Positions 36,001-46,300 of a stretch of 64,000 nt of DNA are shown piece after piece (the first letter of the stretch is position 1; each line of letters starts with the position of its first letter). This stretch comes from Apostichopus japonicus (Eukaryota; Echinodermata; Holothuroidea; Aspidochirotida; Stichopodidae). Where the stretch lies: assembly GCF_037975245.1 (NCBI RefSeq), contig NC_092563.1, forward strand, positions 1,639,001-1,703,000. Direction: 5' to 3'. The notes below the pieces were generated by a model, which worked only from the letters and a program-made list of their open reading frames with translations, did no database searches and was not told the origin of the DNA. Both the position numbers and the translations under genes were made by a program.

Positions 36001-39000
36001 AAATCTAAACTCTCATCAGCATGTTAGTTGTCGAAATGGCAACAAATGATAATTTGAAAGAGAAAACTATATAGTTCTGGGGTGCTTTCACATTAACCTG
36101 TGTCAATGATTGATACTAAGAGCTCATCAAATTACAATTCTCTGACTGAACTTGTCAAGGCTCATATCGAGTAATTTCGAACCCTCCCCAAAAAATTCTC
36201 CATATTGATTTTTGTTTACATAATACATGCATGGTCATAATTTTGTGGTCATAATGACGTAGGTAAATACATACATACATATACATACAAACATACACAT
36301 AAATACACAAAGGCTATAAGCAGAAACAATAAGGATGCCAAATAGCATCACTTGGCAATTGCCTATGATCATGAATAACTTTAAAGTTTAACATAGATTT
36401 GTCTATGGATTGGAAACTCTTGTAAACTTATAATATATGAATATAATTATGATTTTTCTTCTGTTTGGTGATTCTCTCTACAGCAACTCTTTCGTGGTAT
36501 GTACTTCATCTATCTGAATGACTGGATCAAGGCATTCGGATCCACACAGGTTCATGTGATCCTCTTAGACGACTGGATCAGTAAGCCAGTAGAAGCATAC
36601 AGGGACGTTATAGAATTTTTAGAGCTAGGTATTAACATTTTTCAGAGTATTTTGCTCTGCCAGCCACTATTGCATAAAAGCTAGGTCATCACCCCCCCCC
36701 CCCCCCACCTCAAATATTTTTGCTGCTAAAAATTGCTAACAGTTTTCAAAAGTACTGACACTCCATGTTATTTCACAGACATTTGCAGACAAATTTAAAA
36801 GAGAGTAACAATTGTTCTGAGAGAAGAATGCTTGAAGAAGAGTGACCAATATTTTACTCTCTAGCATATTTGCTAGCAATACTGATAACCGCTGAGCCTG
36901 AAGATATAACCGCTGAGCCTGAAGATATAACCGCTGAGCCAGAGGGATATCTTGAAATATATTCCTCACTGTCAAACTGTGGTCAAGATCTTTAATCCCC
37001 TTGGCTTCAAAACTCAACATAATAAAAAAAAAGTTTCTTCATTGTTCAAATCTTGTCAAATATAGAGTATGGTGTTGGATATATTTTCATGCCACAAAAG
37101 TGTCCATTAGCTATAGGTTGCATCCAAAAACCCGCCGTTTGTACTGAACGGCAGGTTTTCCAGTTGGTTAACTGAGTGATCAGTCCCATCTTTTTGCACC
37201 TTAGTTGAGCTGCCAATTCGTCTATTATGCAACTCATCACACCAGTGGCGTAGGAAGGTACTTTTGAGTGGGGGGGCTGAAGACTGATGGCCGGCCTGGG
37301 GGAGGGGTCTAAGGGGAGGGGGTGCCCCCCTCCCCTTTGGAATTTTTTTGCATTTCCAGGTGGCCTCAGATGCAATTTGGTGCAATATAGCACACTTCAA
37401 CTCCCACTCCATATGGTAAAGAATTTTGCATTTTCACCTGGCCTTAAATGCAATTTGGTGCTCCAAATGAGATTTTTTTTCTCATTTGGAAATGAAAAAG
37501 GGGTTTTCTGACTTGCGGAGCGGGGGGGGGCGGAATGATACTTCCGCCCCCCCATATTTTTCACTGGGGGGGCTGGAGCCCCCCCAGCCCCCCCGGTTCC
37601 TACGCCCTTGCATCACACAGCTATAGTAGTCAAATCACTATCAGATCAAGGCTGACATGGCAAGGTGTGAACAAATCAACTCTACCAAACTAACCAGTCT
37701 GTTTGCAGAAGAGATAAAGTTTCAGTAAGTTGAGGTCAAGAGAGCTGAAAAATGCAACCTATGGCTAATGGACTAATTCTTGTCATGTTCAACCATTTTA
37801 CGATAAGAAAATACGCACAAATCTGAAACCCACTAGGCAAAGTGAATATTTGGAGATATTTTATTCTATATCTAGTTATTACTTTTAATTTACATATTTT
37901 ATTACATCAAAGGTGCTTTTAGAGTTTCCACAAATTTGATGAGTTACATTTCTTATTTTATTTTTTTTGACTTTCAGATCCTCTATCAGATAGTGCAATT
38001 GAGTCCATCACAAAGACAACAGTTAAAAATTCACAGAAGAAAAAGAAAAAGAAAGCGGGGGATTTGTTGCCAACCAGCAAGAAGCTTTTACAAGACTATT
38101 ACAGACCTTACAACCACCAGTTAGCTGACCTTCTAAATAGCTCCAAATATTTATGGGATTACGGTAAGAATCTGAGTAGACTGCATGATGATGCGTGATG
38201 TGTTGCAGAGCTCCCAACTGACCCGCAATTCGCGGGTTGGACCCGCATTCTAACACCCAAACCTGCTGACCCGCGCAAGCGTCCGAAAAACCTGCATTGT
38301 AATTGTCAAGTATACATAAAAAAAATTGCATCAAATTTTGACTTAGCAACCATCTTTTCTTTAGCATTTAGCATAATAGAGTATAAAACCTCCTTTAGAG
38401 CATCATTTGAACCTCAAATTAGCCTATATTTCTTTTCATTGGGGCAAGCAGCGAACATTTTCATGCCACGGGAAAGAATGAATTATCACATACTATTCAA
38501 TTTATTGATGTTACACACAAAAAATGCATATTTCTCAGAAAATTTTGGGTGACAAAAGCCTTTCTAAGTGCCACCATTTTACATGTAGGCATCACCAGGA
38601 TTCCAAAAAAATTCAAAACGGGAGGGGGACACCCCCTCCCCTTATACCCATCCCCCAGGATGGCATGGACCAGCATTTGCCTTCTCAAGAGTTGGGAGCT
38701 ATGGTGTTATGAAGCAATCAACCGTACTATGTTGTGGGTACATGGTGGTACCCTGTCTCAGACTAAACGAGGTAGAAACCTATGGTGTATATGGAGGTCA
38801 ACAGTCACTCAACATTTTGGTTTTGGGAAGGTGGGGCAGACCCCCATCCCCCGAGATTTCCACTTCCTAAATGAAAGTAGGCCTAGATAATGTGAATGCC
38901 TGGACAGTATGCGCTATTTCAGTAGTAGTTTCAGCGAAATGTTCATGTATAATTTCTTCTGACTTCATTAGTCAGTAGTGTGCAACCTCAAAATTCTAGG

Positions 39001-40199
39001 CACATATTGTAGGAATGACTTTCAAAAAGAACATGAGGTATATCTTAAACAGTAGTATAGTTATTATGTCTATACATGTGTTTTATGTAGGCCTATCACT
39101 TTCATTGTTAGCCCCGATATCAGTGTCCCAATGTTCTAAGAATCGCGAGGCACTGTGAATATACTTTCAACACACTAACAAGGGCCACCCTACATGACCC
39201 ATCCACTCAGCTCAAAGCCCCACCCCTCCCCCAGTAGGTCCATTTATAGCATGTCAAAAAAATAACACAAACCTGTTGTCCAGTCAAATTTTGAGATATT
39301 TCTTATTCTCTCGTAGTGGCTTATAAAGCCAGCGATGGCACCAGCCTGGAAAAGCTGGGTGGCTACTTTTTTCCGTTGGAAAAAAGTATACCACTGATAT
39401 GGGGGGGGGGTATATAAGGGGACAGTGCCATTTAAATTTGGAAGGGGGAGAGTGTTTCAATTTATTTCACCGTTGCCCACTGGGGAGAAGCATGCTTCTC
39501 GGTCACCTCGGCACCACCACTGGTAGTGAGAAAAACCAAGTGCTTTAAAGATCTGTGGCTAATGGGAAGCCATTACAGCACAATTTAGAAAAGAGAATGT
39601 ATGACATCCATTTCTTTTCTATTGTCTACACTATGTGGGCTGATAACTATGTTTCCATGCTGATCCATGTTGCACTCAAAACAGGTGGATGAGCCAGCAA
39701 TCATTGTAGAATGGGTTTTCTGTCAGAAGCACACATTATTTCAATGAGTACATTGACTTAACCAACAGTCCTGTGTTGTGCAGTAATCAGCTGGTTAATG
39801 CCAATTGTAGAGTGTAGAAACCATTTTTCTTTTGTTTGTTCACAGGTTGATGTATCCTGGGTAACTGTCATTCCCATTACTGTTGGTCAAGGTTTACCAG
39901 GACGTCTAACCACAAGAGGAGTCCAATAACATCTTTTGTATTCAACTTTCCTATCTTGCAGTTTCAATGTCTTTATTTTATTGTCAACATTCCAATAAGT
40001 TTTATCGTCAGATTTGAAGCGTGGGGGCAAAGCTCTTTTCGTAGGATCATATATATATTTATAACTTTTCATTGGAATAAAATTTTGTTTGTTTGCTTGT
40101 ATTTTTTTTTTTTTTTAATCATTTTGTTCGGTCAAAGGGTACATCATTCTGACAGGGACATGTTTGTGTTGTATGTAGTCTTTCTTTTGAAACAATAAA
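14966..40199 (+). CDS. CHST15: Carbohydrate sulfotransferase, CHST15 (GalNAc4S-6ST)-like, spliced gene
   Basis: The family transfers sulfate from PAPS to C6 of GalNAc 4-sulfate in chondroitin/dermatan sulfate, in the Golgi lumen. Ten coding segments join in frame into 441 codons: 14966-15007, 18402-18677, 21653-21890, 22459-22575, 30855-31008, 32489-32618, 35760-35792, 36484-36628, 37978-38163 and 39846-39850. Numbering from the first visible codon, there is a basic tail (SKFKSPRR), a signal anchor (about 18-37), three N-glycosylation sequons (NHS, NQT, NVT), the 5'-phosphosulfate loop GMPKCGTTDLW and EPHWW (about 141-175). The 3'-phosphate motif RDPVSRFYS (271-279) has Arg and Ser eight apart, as in the family. 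The C-terminal LLQDYYRPYN matches CHST15. All phases agree. The initiator ATG must be in an upstream exon I could not identify. The introns carry many MITEs and a 63-bp satellite. Confidence 0.88.
15303..16302 (+). mobile_element. hAT-type MITE, family A copy 2 (expanded, carries a nested insertion)
   Basis: CATAGGCGTAGGAG and CTCCTACGCCTATG ends lie inside a perfect 8-bp TSD, TTAATTAA (15295-15302, 16303-16310). The element contains about four tandem copies of the ~84-bp unit and a different MITE at 15589-15958. It sits in a CHST15-like intron. Confidence 0.93.
15589..15958. mobile_element. hAT-type MITE, family C, nested in family A
   Basis: Perfect 12-bp TIRs, CAGTGGCGGAGC and GCTCCGCCACTG, are flanked by a perfect 8-bp TSD, GTAGGTGC (15581-15588, 15959-15966), made from the host unit. 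It is 370 bp and inserted after family A copy 2. Confidence 0.95.
17155..17183. repeat. Short hairpin, 11-bp perfect arms (family member 2)
   Basis: ACCAGGGAGTT and AACTCCCTGGT flank the loop GTTATGG. It is related to the hairpins at 10731 and 27269. Confidence 0.9.
18190..18213. repeat. (AATT)n microsatellite
   Basis: About six perfect AATT units in the intron before the signal-anchor exon. Confidence 0.95.
18402..18677 (+). CDS. CHST15: CHST15-like, signal-anchor and stem exon
   Basis: 92 codons between TTTTTTAG and GAG|GTAAGA, phase 0 at both ends. It begins PRRLLFCLIVGSVLVSG (membrane anchor). A hydrophilic stem follows, with three N-glycosylation sequons in the span NHSSFLTNQTNVT. Confidence 0.8.
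19407..19811. mobile_element. PIF/Harbinger-like MITE
   Basis: Perfect TIRs AGGCCCGGTCACACTA and TAGTGTGACCGGGCCT are flanked by TAA on both sides (19404-19406, 19812-19814), matching the 3-bp TWA duplication of PIF/Harbinger elements. 405 bp, no transposase. Superfamily assignment is inference from TSD length. Confidence 0.85.
20353..20998 (+). mobile_element. hAT-type MITE, family A copy 3
   Basis: CATAGGCGTAGGAG and CTCCTACGCCTATG ends, perfect 8-bp TSD GTTGAGCA (20345-20352, 20999-21006). 646 bp with about three tandem internal units separated by C8-9/A13-16 runs. The open frames repeating GARKILSILPEF come from these units and are not genes. Confidence 0.95.
21653..21890 (+). CDS. CHST15: CHST15-like, 5'-phosphosulfate-binding exon
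   Basis: TTTCTTGCAG acceptor, CAAG|GTGAGA donor, 79 codons plus 1 nt. FYLIGMPKCGTTDLWDKL is the PAPS-binding P-loop-like motif. VPKEPHWWAKRR follows, with the EPHWW block characteristic of CHST15-type enzymes. Confidence 0.92.
22459..22575 (+). CDS. CHST15: CHST15-like, internal exon
   Basis: TATTTTCAG acceptor and TTTG|GTGAGT donor. It encodes QRIRKMTKGTDDASVDWYL and ends KKNKKIVFG, joining DGSVST of the next exon in phase. Confidence 0.85.
24183..25733. mobile_element. hAT-type non-autonomous element, 1.55 kb
   Basis: The element starts CAGTGTTCGATTTTT and ends AAGTCGAACACTG, with 10-bp perfect terminal repeats. Its perfect 8-bp TSD is CACATGAC (24175-24182, 25734-25741). The interior has ATCGGCCGATACCGATATTG-type short inverted motifs and CGGGGGCTTTCGCCCCC. 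No transposase frame was seen. It lies in the largest CHST15-like intron. Confidence 0.9.
25742..28565. other. CHST15-like intron sequence, no gene seen
   Basis: No supported exon. The notable item is the short hairpin at 27269-27304; a related half-stem (CAGCAGCTCCTGG) lies just upstream at about 27246. Confidence 0.5.
27269..27304. repeat. Short hairpin, 14-bp perfect arms (family member 3)
   Basis: ATCAGGGAGCTGCT and AGCAGCTCCCTGAT flank the loop ACTCTAAC. It shares the GGAGCTGCT core with 10731-10764. Confidence 0.9.
28566..29889 (+). repeat. 63-bp satellite array, ~21 copies
   Basis: The unit starts CTACTGAGACATGTTAGTG and ends GGGAATAATTTGGCC or TTGTAC, giving two subtypes that intermix in an irregular higher-order pattern. 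Each unit contains the dyad GAGACA-6 nt-TGTCTC. The period was measured as 63 bp in consecutive units; the first unit is 65 bp. It is intronic in the CHST15-like gene. Confidence 0.95.
30855..31008 (+). CDS. CHST15: CHST15-like, 3'-phosphate-binding exon
   Basis: CTTCCAG acceptor and GCAG|GTAAGC donor. It encodes DGSVSTSFHALAQWRQLF, then PSAKIIAIIRDPVS, the 3'-PAPS motif that continues as RFYS in the next exon. The 8.3-kb intron upstream contains the satellite and a 1.55-kb hAT-like element. Confidence 0.92.
31472..31763 (+). repeat. Tandem duplication, 146-bp period, 2 copies
   Basis: Two nearly identical segments begin TGCCTTTGACAGGTTGAAG at 31472 and 31618. A third, more diverged echo of the same words (about 31320-31450, and again near 31780) suggests an older degenerate tandem. 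Confidence 0.85.
32489..32618 (+). CDS. CHST15: CHST15-like, internal Cys-rich exon
   Basis: CTTTCCAG acceptor. It starts by completing Arg and reads FYSAHLYNGG, then METCLQHHTDRLCTYQQ. The donor is the weak CAA|GTTTGT at 32619, chosen because it gives phase 0 and joins the 33-nt microexon. The open frame continues past it but loses similarity. Confidence 0.75.
34158..34515 (+). mobile_element. hAT-type MITE, family D
   Basis: The left end is CAGGGACGTAGCCAGGA and the right end TCTGGCTTCGTAACTG, about 13 of 17 paired. Perfect 8-bp TSD CTCCTGTG (34150-34157, 34516-34523). About 358 bp with C-rich internal tracts. Confidence 0.88.
35760..35792 (+). CDS. CHST15: CHST15-like, 33-nt microexon
   Basis: Eleven codons, VDASAFVEWRQ, between GGATAG and CAG|GTAAGT, phase 0 on both sides. 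It bridges CTYQQ and QLFRGMYF. The upstream TAG (35752-35754) cannot be the acceptor because that puts a stop in frame. Confidence 0.65.
36484..36628 (+). CDS. CHST15: CHST15-like, internal exon
   Basis: CTCTACAG acceptor, CTAG|GTATTA donor, 48 codons plus 1 nt. It encodes QLFRGMYFIYLNDWIKAF and later VHVILLDDWISKPVEAY and VIEFLELG, matching the CHST15 region before its C-terminal helix. Confidence 0.9.
36889..36949 (+). repeat. 21-bp tandem repeat, ~3 copies
   Basis: CCGCTGAGCCTGAAGATATAA is repeated three times, the last copy partial. Confidence 0.85.
37243..37610 (+). mobile_element. hAT-type MITE, family B copy 2
   Basis: CAGTGGCGTAGGAA and TTCCTACGCCCTTG ends, perfect 8-bp TSD CATCACAC (37235-37242, 37611-37618). 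368 bp, differing from the 11549 copy at only a few positions, which implies recent activity. Confidence 0.95.
37978..38163 (+). CDS. CHST15: CHST15-like, C-terminal exon
   Basis: GACTTTCAG acceptor, TACG|GTAAGA donor. It encodes DPLSDSAIESI, a run of six lysines, then LLQDYYRPYNHQLADLL and LWDY. The Lys run is an insertion-like, low-complexity segment compared with the family. Confidence 0.9.
38206..38703. mobile_element. Probable hAT-type MITE, family E
   Basis: The ends CAGAGCTCCCAACT and AGTTGGGAGCTATG pair at 13 of 14 positions over ~498 bp. The flanks (ATGTGTTG and GTGTTATG) are not a clean 8-bp duplication, so the target site may have decayed. It lies 42 bp after the donor of the CHST15-like C-terminal exon. 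Confidence 0.6.
39846..40199 (+). CDS. CHST15: CHST15-like, final exon: last codon, stop and 3' UTR
   Basis: After TTCACAG, the first two bases complete a Gly codon, followed at once by TGA (39848-39850), so the protein ends LWDYG. The rest is 3' UTR, with AATAAA at 40076 and at 40194. Confidence 0.75.
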
Positions 40200-40639
40200 A
40201 CATACGTACGTACATACAAATTAATATAAGTGAAAACGATCTTTTACTAAATATGTACAACTCCAAGTATGCTGCGCTGCCTTGATATGTGTTCTAACAA
40301 GCCATAAAACTTCCAAGATTGGATCAGAGAAACCACTCTCAGGACTATATTCACACCAAGAAAGAGCAATTTGGTTTTCTATAGCTCATACCAGCATGTA
40401 GTGCTGGTTGAGCTATTTTAATTATGTTTTCTATCTATTTATGTATGTATGTTTGTATGTATGTATGTTTGTATGTATGTAAGTATTTTAGATCCTCCTG
40501 CAAGCAGGAACTGGCGAAGAAGCCTCATTGGCCTCCTAATCTTGGAGTGACTCTAACTGGGGACCCTATCCATCTATCTATCCGTCTGTTCACACTTGTT
40601 ACACTGCCTCTTTTCTTGTACAGCTGTTGATGGAATTCG

Positions 40640-41290
40640 ATGAAACTTGGACACAATCATCATTGGGTAGGGGTACATTTTCAGGTCAAAGGTCATGCAT
40701 CTAGGGGTCAATTTGTGAAAATCTGCAAAATGCTTCTTCTCTTACAGATAGCAATGGATATAAATGAAAGTTAGTCATAATCATGTATGACTGGTGGTAT
40801 CTATAGGGTGTGCACGATTTTTAGATCAAAGGCCATCAAGGGGTCAATAGTGTTCCATCACTTAGGGTGAATGCTTCAAATTGCTTGTTCTTGAGCATGG
40901 TTCAATGGATTTGGATGAAGCTTGGACATGGGTGGTGGACCATCATGGGTGTTTGATAATTTGAGGTCAAAGGTCATCTAGGGGTCAATGTTTGAAAGTA
41001 GGCAAAATAATGCTCCTTCAGATAGCAATGACTGCTAATGGAAGTTGGTGATAATGATCCATGACAGGTGTGTCATATTAACTGTTTGGTATTTGAAGTT
41101 AGAAGTCATCTAGGGGTCAATCCATTAAAAATCTTCAAAAATACTTCTTCTACCGATAGCAATGGATATTATTGAAAAATAGTCATAATCATCTATGACT
41201 GGTGGTACTTATAGGGTGTTGAGGATTTTTAGATCAAAGGCCATCAAGGGGTAAATCTTAGGGTGACTGCTTCAAATTGCTTGTATGAGC
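40640..41290 (+). repeat. Dispersed ~140-bp repeat family, five degenerate tandem units
   Basis: The core GGTCAAAGGTCATC...AGGGGTCAAT recurs at about 40685, 40819, 40964, 41094 and 41231, a spacing of 130-145 bp. Exact AGGTCAAAGGTCA occurs at 40683-40695 and 40964-40976. Confidence 0.8.
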
Positions 41291-42239
41291 TTCTGCACCA
41301 TTGGTGCTCTAGCTTTCTTAACCAAATGAGCCATAGAAATGTCAAAATAGAATAAATGGCAAAGATGATCTAGTTAGTTTGATTATTCACACTTCTTGGT
41401 TACTTGGCTTCTGACCGATTTATTTGCTTTAAAGAATCGTGAAATGGTTTTCGATATGGACTTACTAACTGATCAGTGTACACTCAGCAACTTTTTACGA
41501 CTAGTGTTTGTTTAGGTCACTAGCAAATTTATTTTCCTCTGTCCTGTGATAACATAAGTTAACACAGCAGGTTTGGTCGTAAACCACCACAATTCAATTT
41601 TCCCTGACTCAACCTGGCAACAGCTTGTCTCAGGGCACTAGTCATGGTAGTCTCCCTGATTTTCCACCAAGTCATAGTTTTTGGGAGATTCCCTGACTAT
41701 CCTCGATTTTAATTCCTGTCATTTCTGTTTAAGCACATTTTTCTTGTTTATACCTGTAATATGCTTGCTACCAAATAGGGTACATCCTAAATAAATGTGC
41801 GACGTAAAGTATTCTTGTCATACGGAATTGTTATTATTCATTAGATAAGGTACAATTTGTGTTCATGGCAGCATCCAGTCTTCTTGAGGTATAAGGTATT
41901 TTTGAAGTTAATCTCACTGCATTATACTGCACAATTACCATTTGTTCCTCATACCCTAAATCACTTGTATCATATGCACCTTTATGTCACTTGACAGCTT
42001 CTTTCAAGACAGGATCCCTGGTTGGGGGGGGGGTCTCTGACCATAGGACTGTGTTCAATGAAGTTGAAATAGCATCGACTAGGCATCTAGGTCAAATATT
42101 ATGGGGAAAAGATTTTCTGAGTGCATATCTGGTAATACCGAAGTAGAATTTTTTCCCAATTTCTGACTACCGTTTTATATTTGCTGTATTCCTTTCTAGT
42201 TTTGATGAGAAGAGAAACTCACTTGTGTTCATAAAGGCT

Positions 42240-42640
42240 GTATGTGTGTATATATCTCAAGAAAGATAACTTTGATGATCCTCCTACTTTGCAAGTTTGC
42301 ATATTGAGAGGAAGAACCTGTTTGTTTTTGGTGGGGGTCCAAGTGTGAAAATCTTGTTAACAGTGTCCCAAGAAGTTCATACCTTGCACATGGATGCCCA
42401 AATTGAGAGGGAGAAACCTGTTTTTGGTGGTCAAAGGTCATTGAGGTCAAACACTGACAACCTAGTAAACACGATGTCATGATAGGAAGTAATAAAGGTC
42501 ACAAGACCTTTCATTCGTGATATATTGAATAGATCTCAATTGTTTCTAGTGGAGGTCATCTGGGTCACCAGCAGTCAAACTCTTAAAACCTTTTAAACAT
42601 GGTAGGAAATCATGGATACTTCTCATACTTGGTGTGTGGA
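42240..42640. repeat. Dispersed ~140-bp repeat family, array
   Basis: Words such as TGATATATTG, GGTCAAAGGTCATTGAGGTC (42429-42448) and AACCTAGTAAACACGATG are shared with 3.85-4.15 kb and 43.56-43.98 kb. Confidence 0.65.
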
Positions 42641-42891
42641 GTACCAAATCATGTCGGTGTAGAAGTGTTATGACGACCGACCTGTGTTAATCATGCCATA
42701 GTGTAATTGTACATCAAAATAGTGGTTCATTATAAGAGCTTTTTCTGGTGAACAAGCAAGAGTCTAGTGAAGTGTCATCGAAACCTCGAAGTATTTTTGC
42801 GTTCCCATAGTATTGGTACCTGCTAAAAAACAACTTTCATTGGAACAGAGATACACAATACATAACCAAACAAGTTAAATCGTTTTAATGC

Positions 42892-42897
42892 TTTTAT
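42892..42897 (-). terminator. Probable poly(A) signal of RBM39-like gene
   Basis: AATAAA on the minus strand, about 400 nt after the stop codon at 43294. No better signal was noticed nearer the stop. Confidence 0.55.
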
Positions 42898-43293
42898 TGT
42901 CCCATTCAAATTGAAAGTTGTGAACGGAACCAATCTCTATTTACAAATCACACCTGACTTACAACTCATGTTTGAATTTCTTCTCACTATATTTTACACT
43001 CACTCTTTCTATAATACACTGTCTTTAGCATCTTCCAGCATTCCTCAAGTTCATTTTAACATTTAACAAATAGAGTAATGTGTCACAACACTTGTCTCAT
43101 GAAAGCTATCACATCTTCTAAGTTGAAAGTGGTTACTTGTTCTCCACACATGCAAGGGAGTGTACTACTACTGTAGCTTTCCCCAGGAAAATGAAATGAT
43201 AAAGACTACTATGGAATGTTGACAACTACTGTTCTGTAAATCATCAAATCCTTTAGGTAGCTGGCTTTCCTTCCACAATGGTGTGGTCTGTGG

Positions 43294-43391
43294 TCATGTT
43301 CTTGGCTGCAGTAACTGAGTGGCATTCACAGAGGTGGGAAAGATATCGTGATAGTTGGAGAGAGGCACAAAGGCGGCTGTGATCATTTTAC
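43294..43391 (-). CDS. RBM39: RBM39-like, last coding exon
   Basis: GKMITAAFVPLSNYHDIFP then NATQLLQPRT and TGA (43294-43296). The end matches the family's TATQLL tail. Confidence 0.95.
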
Positions 43392-46300
43392 CTGCAAAAT
43401 TAACAAAACAGAAAGAAAGACTATTAGTTACTGCCATTGTGGATCTACAGAAATGTGAATACTGACAAGACTTAACAAGAATGCAAAAATGCATTGTAGT
43501 TTCGATGATGTAACATGAGTAGTTTCTTCATGAATCTAACATAATGTATAGTGAGGGTGTGTATGTTTACAAGGGTTTCACGATTTGACCTCTAATGACC
43601 TCCACCAAAAAAAAAAGCTTCTTTAACTCAATGTGGTACTTCTACACACTAAATTAGAGGTCGGCCCGATCTTCCAGTATAGAGATATCATGTTTACACA
43701 ATTTCACCCCTGGTTACCCCAAATGACCTTTGCCCTCCACCAAAAACAATAGGCTTCTTTTAAACAATGTGGCACTCTTACACACTAAGTATAAGGTCTG
43801 CCCATGATTCCCTTCTTGAGATATCATGTTTACGAGGTTTTCACAATTTGATGCCTGGTGACCCAAATGACATTTTACCTCCGCCAAAAACAATAGGCTT
43901 CTTGTACTCAATGTGGTACTTCTACACACTAACTATGAAGTTGGTCCAACCTTCCCTTCTAGAGATATCATGTTTACAAGCTGGGCGTCACAAACGCACT
44001 CACACACACATACGCCATCATGAATGCATAGGTTAAGATTTTATCGAAACCAAAAACTGATGCAATCTTACCTGCAAACCATCTGCCATGCAATGTGTTG
44101 ACAGCAGCAAGGGCTATCTCAACGGTAGGGCACTTGATGTAAACCCTTCCCTCTGGTGAAGCTTTATCAACGTGAATATGAAGCACTCCACCGTGTTGTG
44201 TACATTCTGTGATCACATCATCTCTTATCTCTTCATCCCAAGTGGGACTATTTTCTCTGCAGAAGATAAAGAGGGAACATTTAAAAAATACTTGAAGAAG
44301 AGTACCAAAACAAAATGTTAATCAAAGTTCATTATGATGTGAGTAAATATAACCATTTCTTGACCTGACTGTTGGGTAAGCTGTTATTAGGGTTTCCCAA
44401 CACATTCACATAACAGTGTTGTGGTGGTGGTTGATCTTGCAAAGATGTTACTTACCTGGTGGGGTCAAACATGTTGGAAAGCATAAAACAAGGTGTTGTT
44501 GACTGAGTTGCTCCACCAGTTGCCTGCTGTTGGCTTACAATGGCTGCCTGTTGGGCTTGTTGCTGTGCTAGTGCTAGAGAGGCCTGTAGCGTACTGGGGT
44601 CTCCAGCTGCTGCTATTTGATCCAGAGGAGTAGCGATACCAGGCACCTGGGCCAGAGGATGAAGAGCTTCTGCTGTGGCCCTAGGAATCTCAAAGTTGGT
44701 ACCTAAGAAAAATAAAAGGATTGCAATCCTTGAAAGTAAACACTGCATGGTCTCAATTTAACATATAATAGGCAGTAATCCAAGAAAACCAGTGACCGAG
44801 GGAGTGCAATCTGTTATATCTTATGTAACAACTTGCATTTAGTTGATGATGAGCAGTTTAAGAAACCAAACTCCTAATGATGTTTATGGATATTTATCAC
44901 TTTAAGGTCATTTAGAGTACACACTGGGGTGAGGAATTTGGATAAACTTTCCAACACCATCATTTGTCTACGGTGGATGAATGCTTTATATAGGATATAA
45001 CACTTCCACGGTAGAGTAATTCCATTGGAAACTTGGCCAGCTAGATCACAACTATAACATTGCAGGCGATCAGCATGATGAATATATATTTTACCTTCTG
45101 CTAGTTTTGCCATGAGTTGAAGTCTGCCTGTTTGTGTCATTCCTATTCCTGTCCTCTCCAGTTCATCACTATCCAAGAGTGACACATCTTGGGGATTATC
45201 GGTACGCTCCGTCACATGTCCAACTTTTATCAGTCTTCCAGCCAGCTCGAAGCCATTCAGCTGATCAAGAGCTCTCTTTGCTTCATCAGCTTCACTGAAC
45301 TGTAAATTAGAAAATAAAGATGTAACCATGGTTTTGGAGACAACTTACAAAATATCTTCCCACTGGTCTTTTTACAAGGATTTTCTGGTGACAAATATTT
45401 CACACTGCTATTTGAAAACCCCATCTCAATATCTACCCCCCCCCCCCACCTTTAACTACTCCAAGAAGCTTGATCACAGCAGGTGGTGTGTGATGTCAAC
45501 TGGGCAAATGCTGTTCAAAAGCTTTTCTCTAGCTATTATAATCTTGTTGTTATCCTTGAAACCTGGTACATCAATGTTTCCTTAGCTGTCAAAGTTCTCT
45601 GTACTTTAAATTACATTAAAATGTTTATAACGCTCTTTTATTTTTAAAGACATTTTCAAATAATGACATCATCCATTCTCCTTGTGCCAGATGTAGTGTC
45701 ACAAAATTTGTAAATTCATACCTTTGTGTTACAAACTGCTACAAGGATACATAACTATTTATTCTGTTCTGAATACGTTTGGCTCATTGACCTGTTATTA
45801 ACAGCAGGATGAATTTTTTTTTTAGTAGCCCACTCCTAATTTGTGGCATTGTTTTAAATAATCATAGGTATACTTACTGTTATAAATCCATAACCTTTAG
45901 ATCTTCCTGTTTCTGTGTCCCTGATGAGCTGGATATTCTCAATCTATAATGTAAACAGAGACAAACACAGTGATTAGCCATATCCCTTACATAATATTAT
46001 TCTGAACATAGTAATATTAATTTTGAATGATGATCAAACAAACTTGACAGTACTTTGCTGCATCTTCAGGTGTGATCATAGCCAGAAGTTAAAAAAATAC
46101 TCCACAGGTAACGAATGCTACAATGAACACATACTTCCAAAATTCATGCTGCCGGACGAACACAATTAAAGAGAGAGAGAGAGCACATGTCACGTGACCT
46201 GTTCTTAGGGGTGTGAAACTCAAAATTAGACTCACTTTGCCAAAAGGTTCAAATATACCCCTGAGCATATCTTCATTGATGTTGAAGTGGAGAGAGCCGA

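Larger units (their letters stand above)
40216..42880. other. Intergenic between convergent genes; repeat-rich
   Basis: This lies between the 3' ends of the CHST15-like (plus) and RBM39-like (minus) genes. It holds a (TGTA)n tract at about 40438-40485 and degenerate arrays of the ~140-bp repeat family. No exon is supported. Confidence 0.6.

Noticed and set aside
39331..39525. Possible MITE between CAGCGATGGCACC and GGCACCACCACTG
   Set aside because: The ends pair only partly and no adjacent 8-bp target duplication was found.
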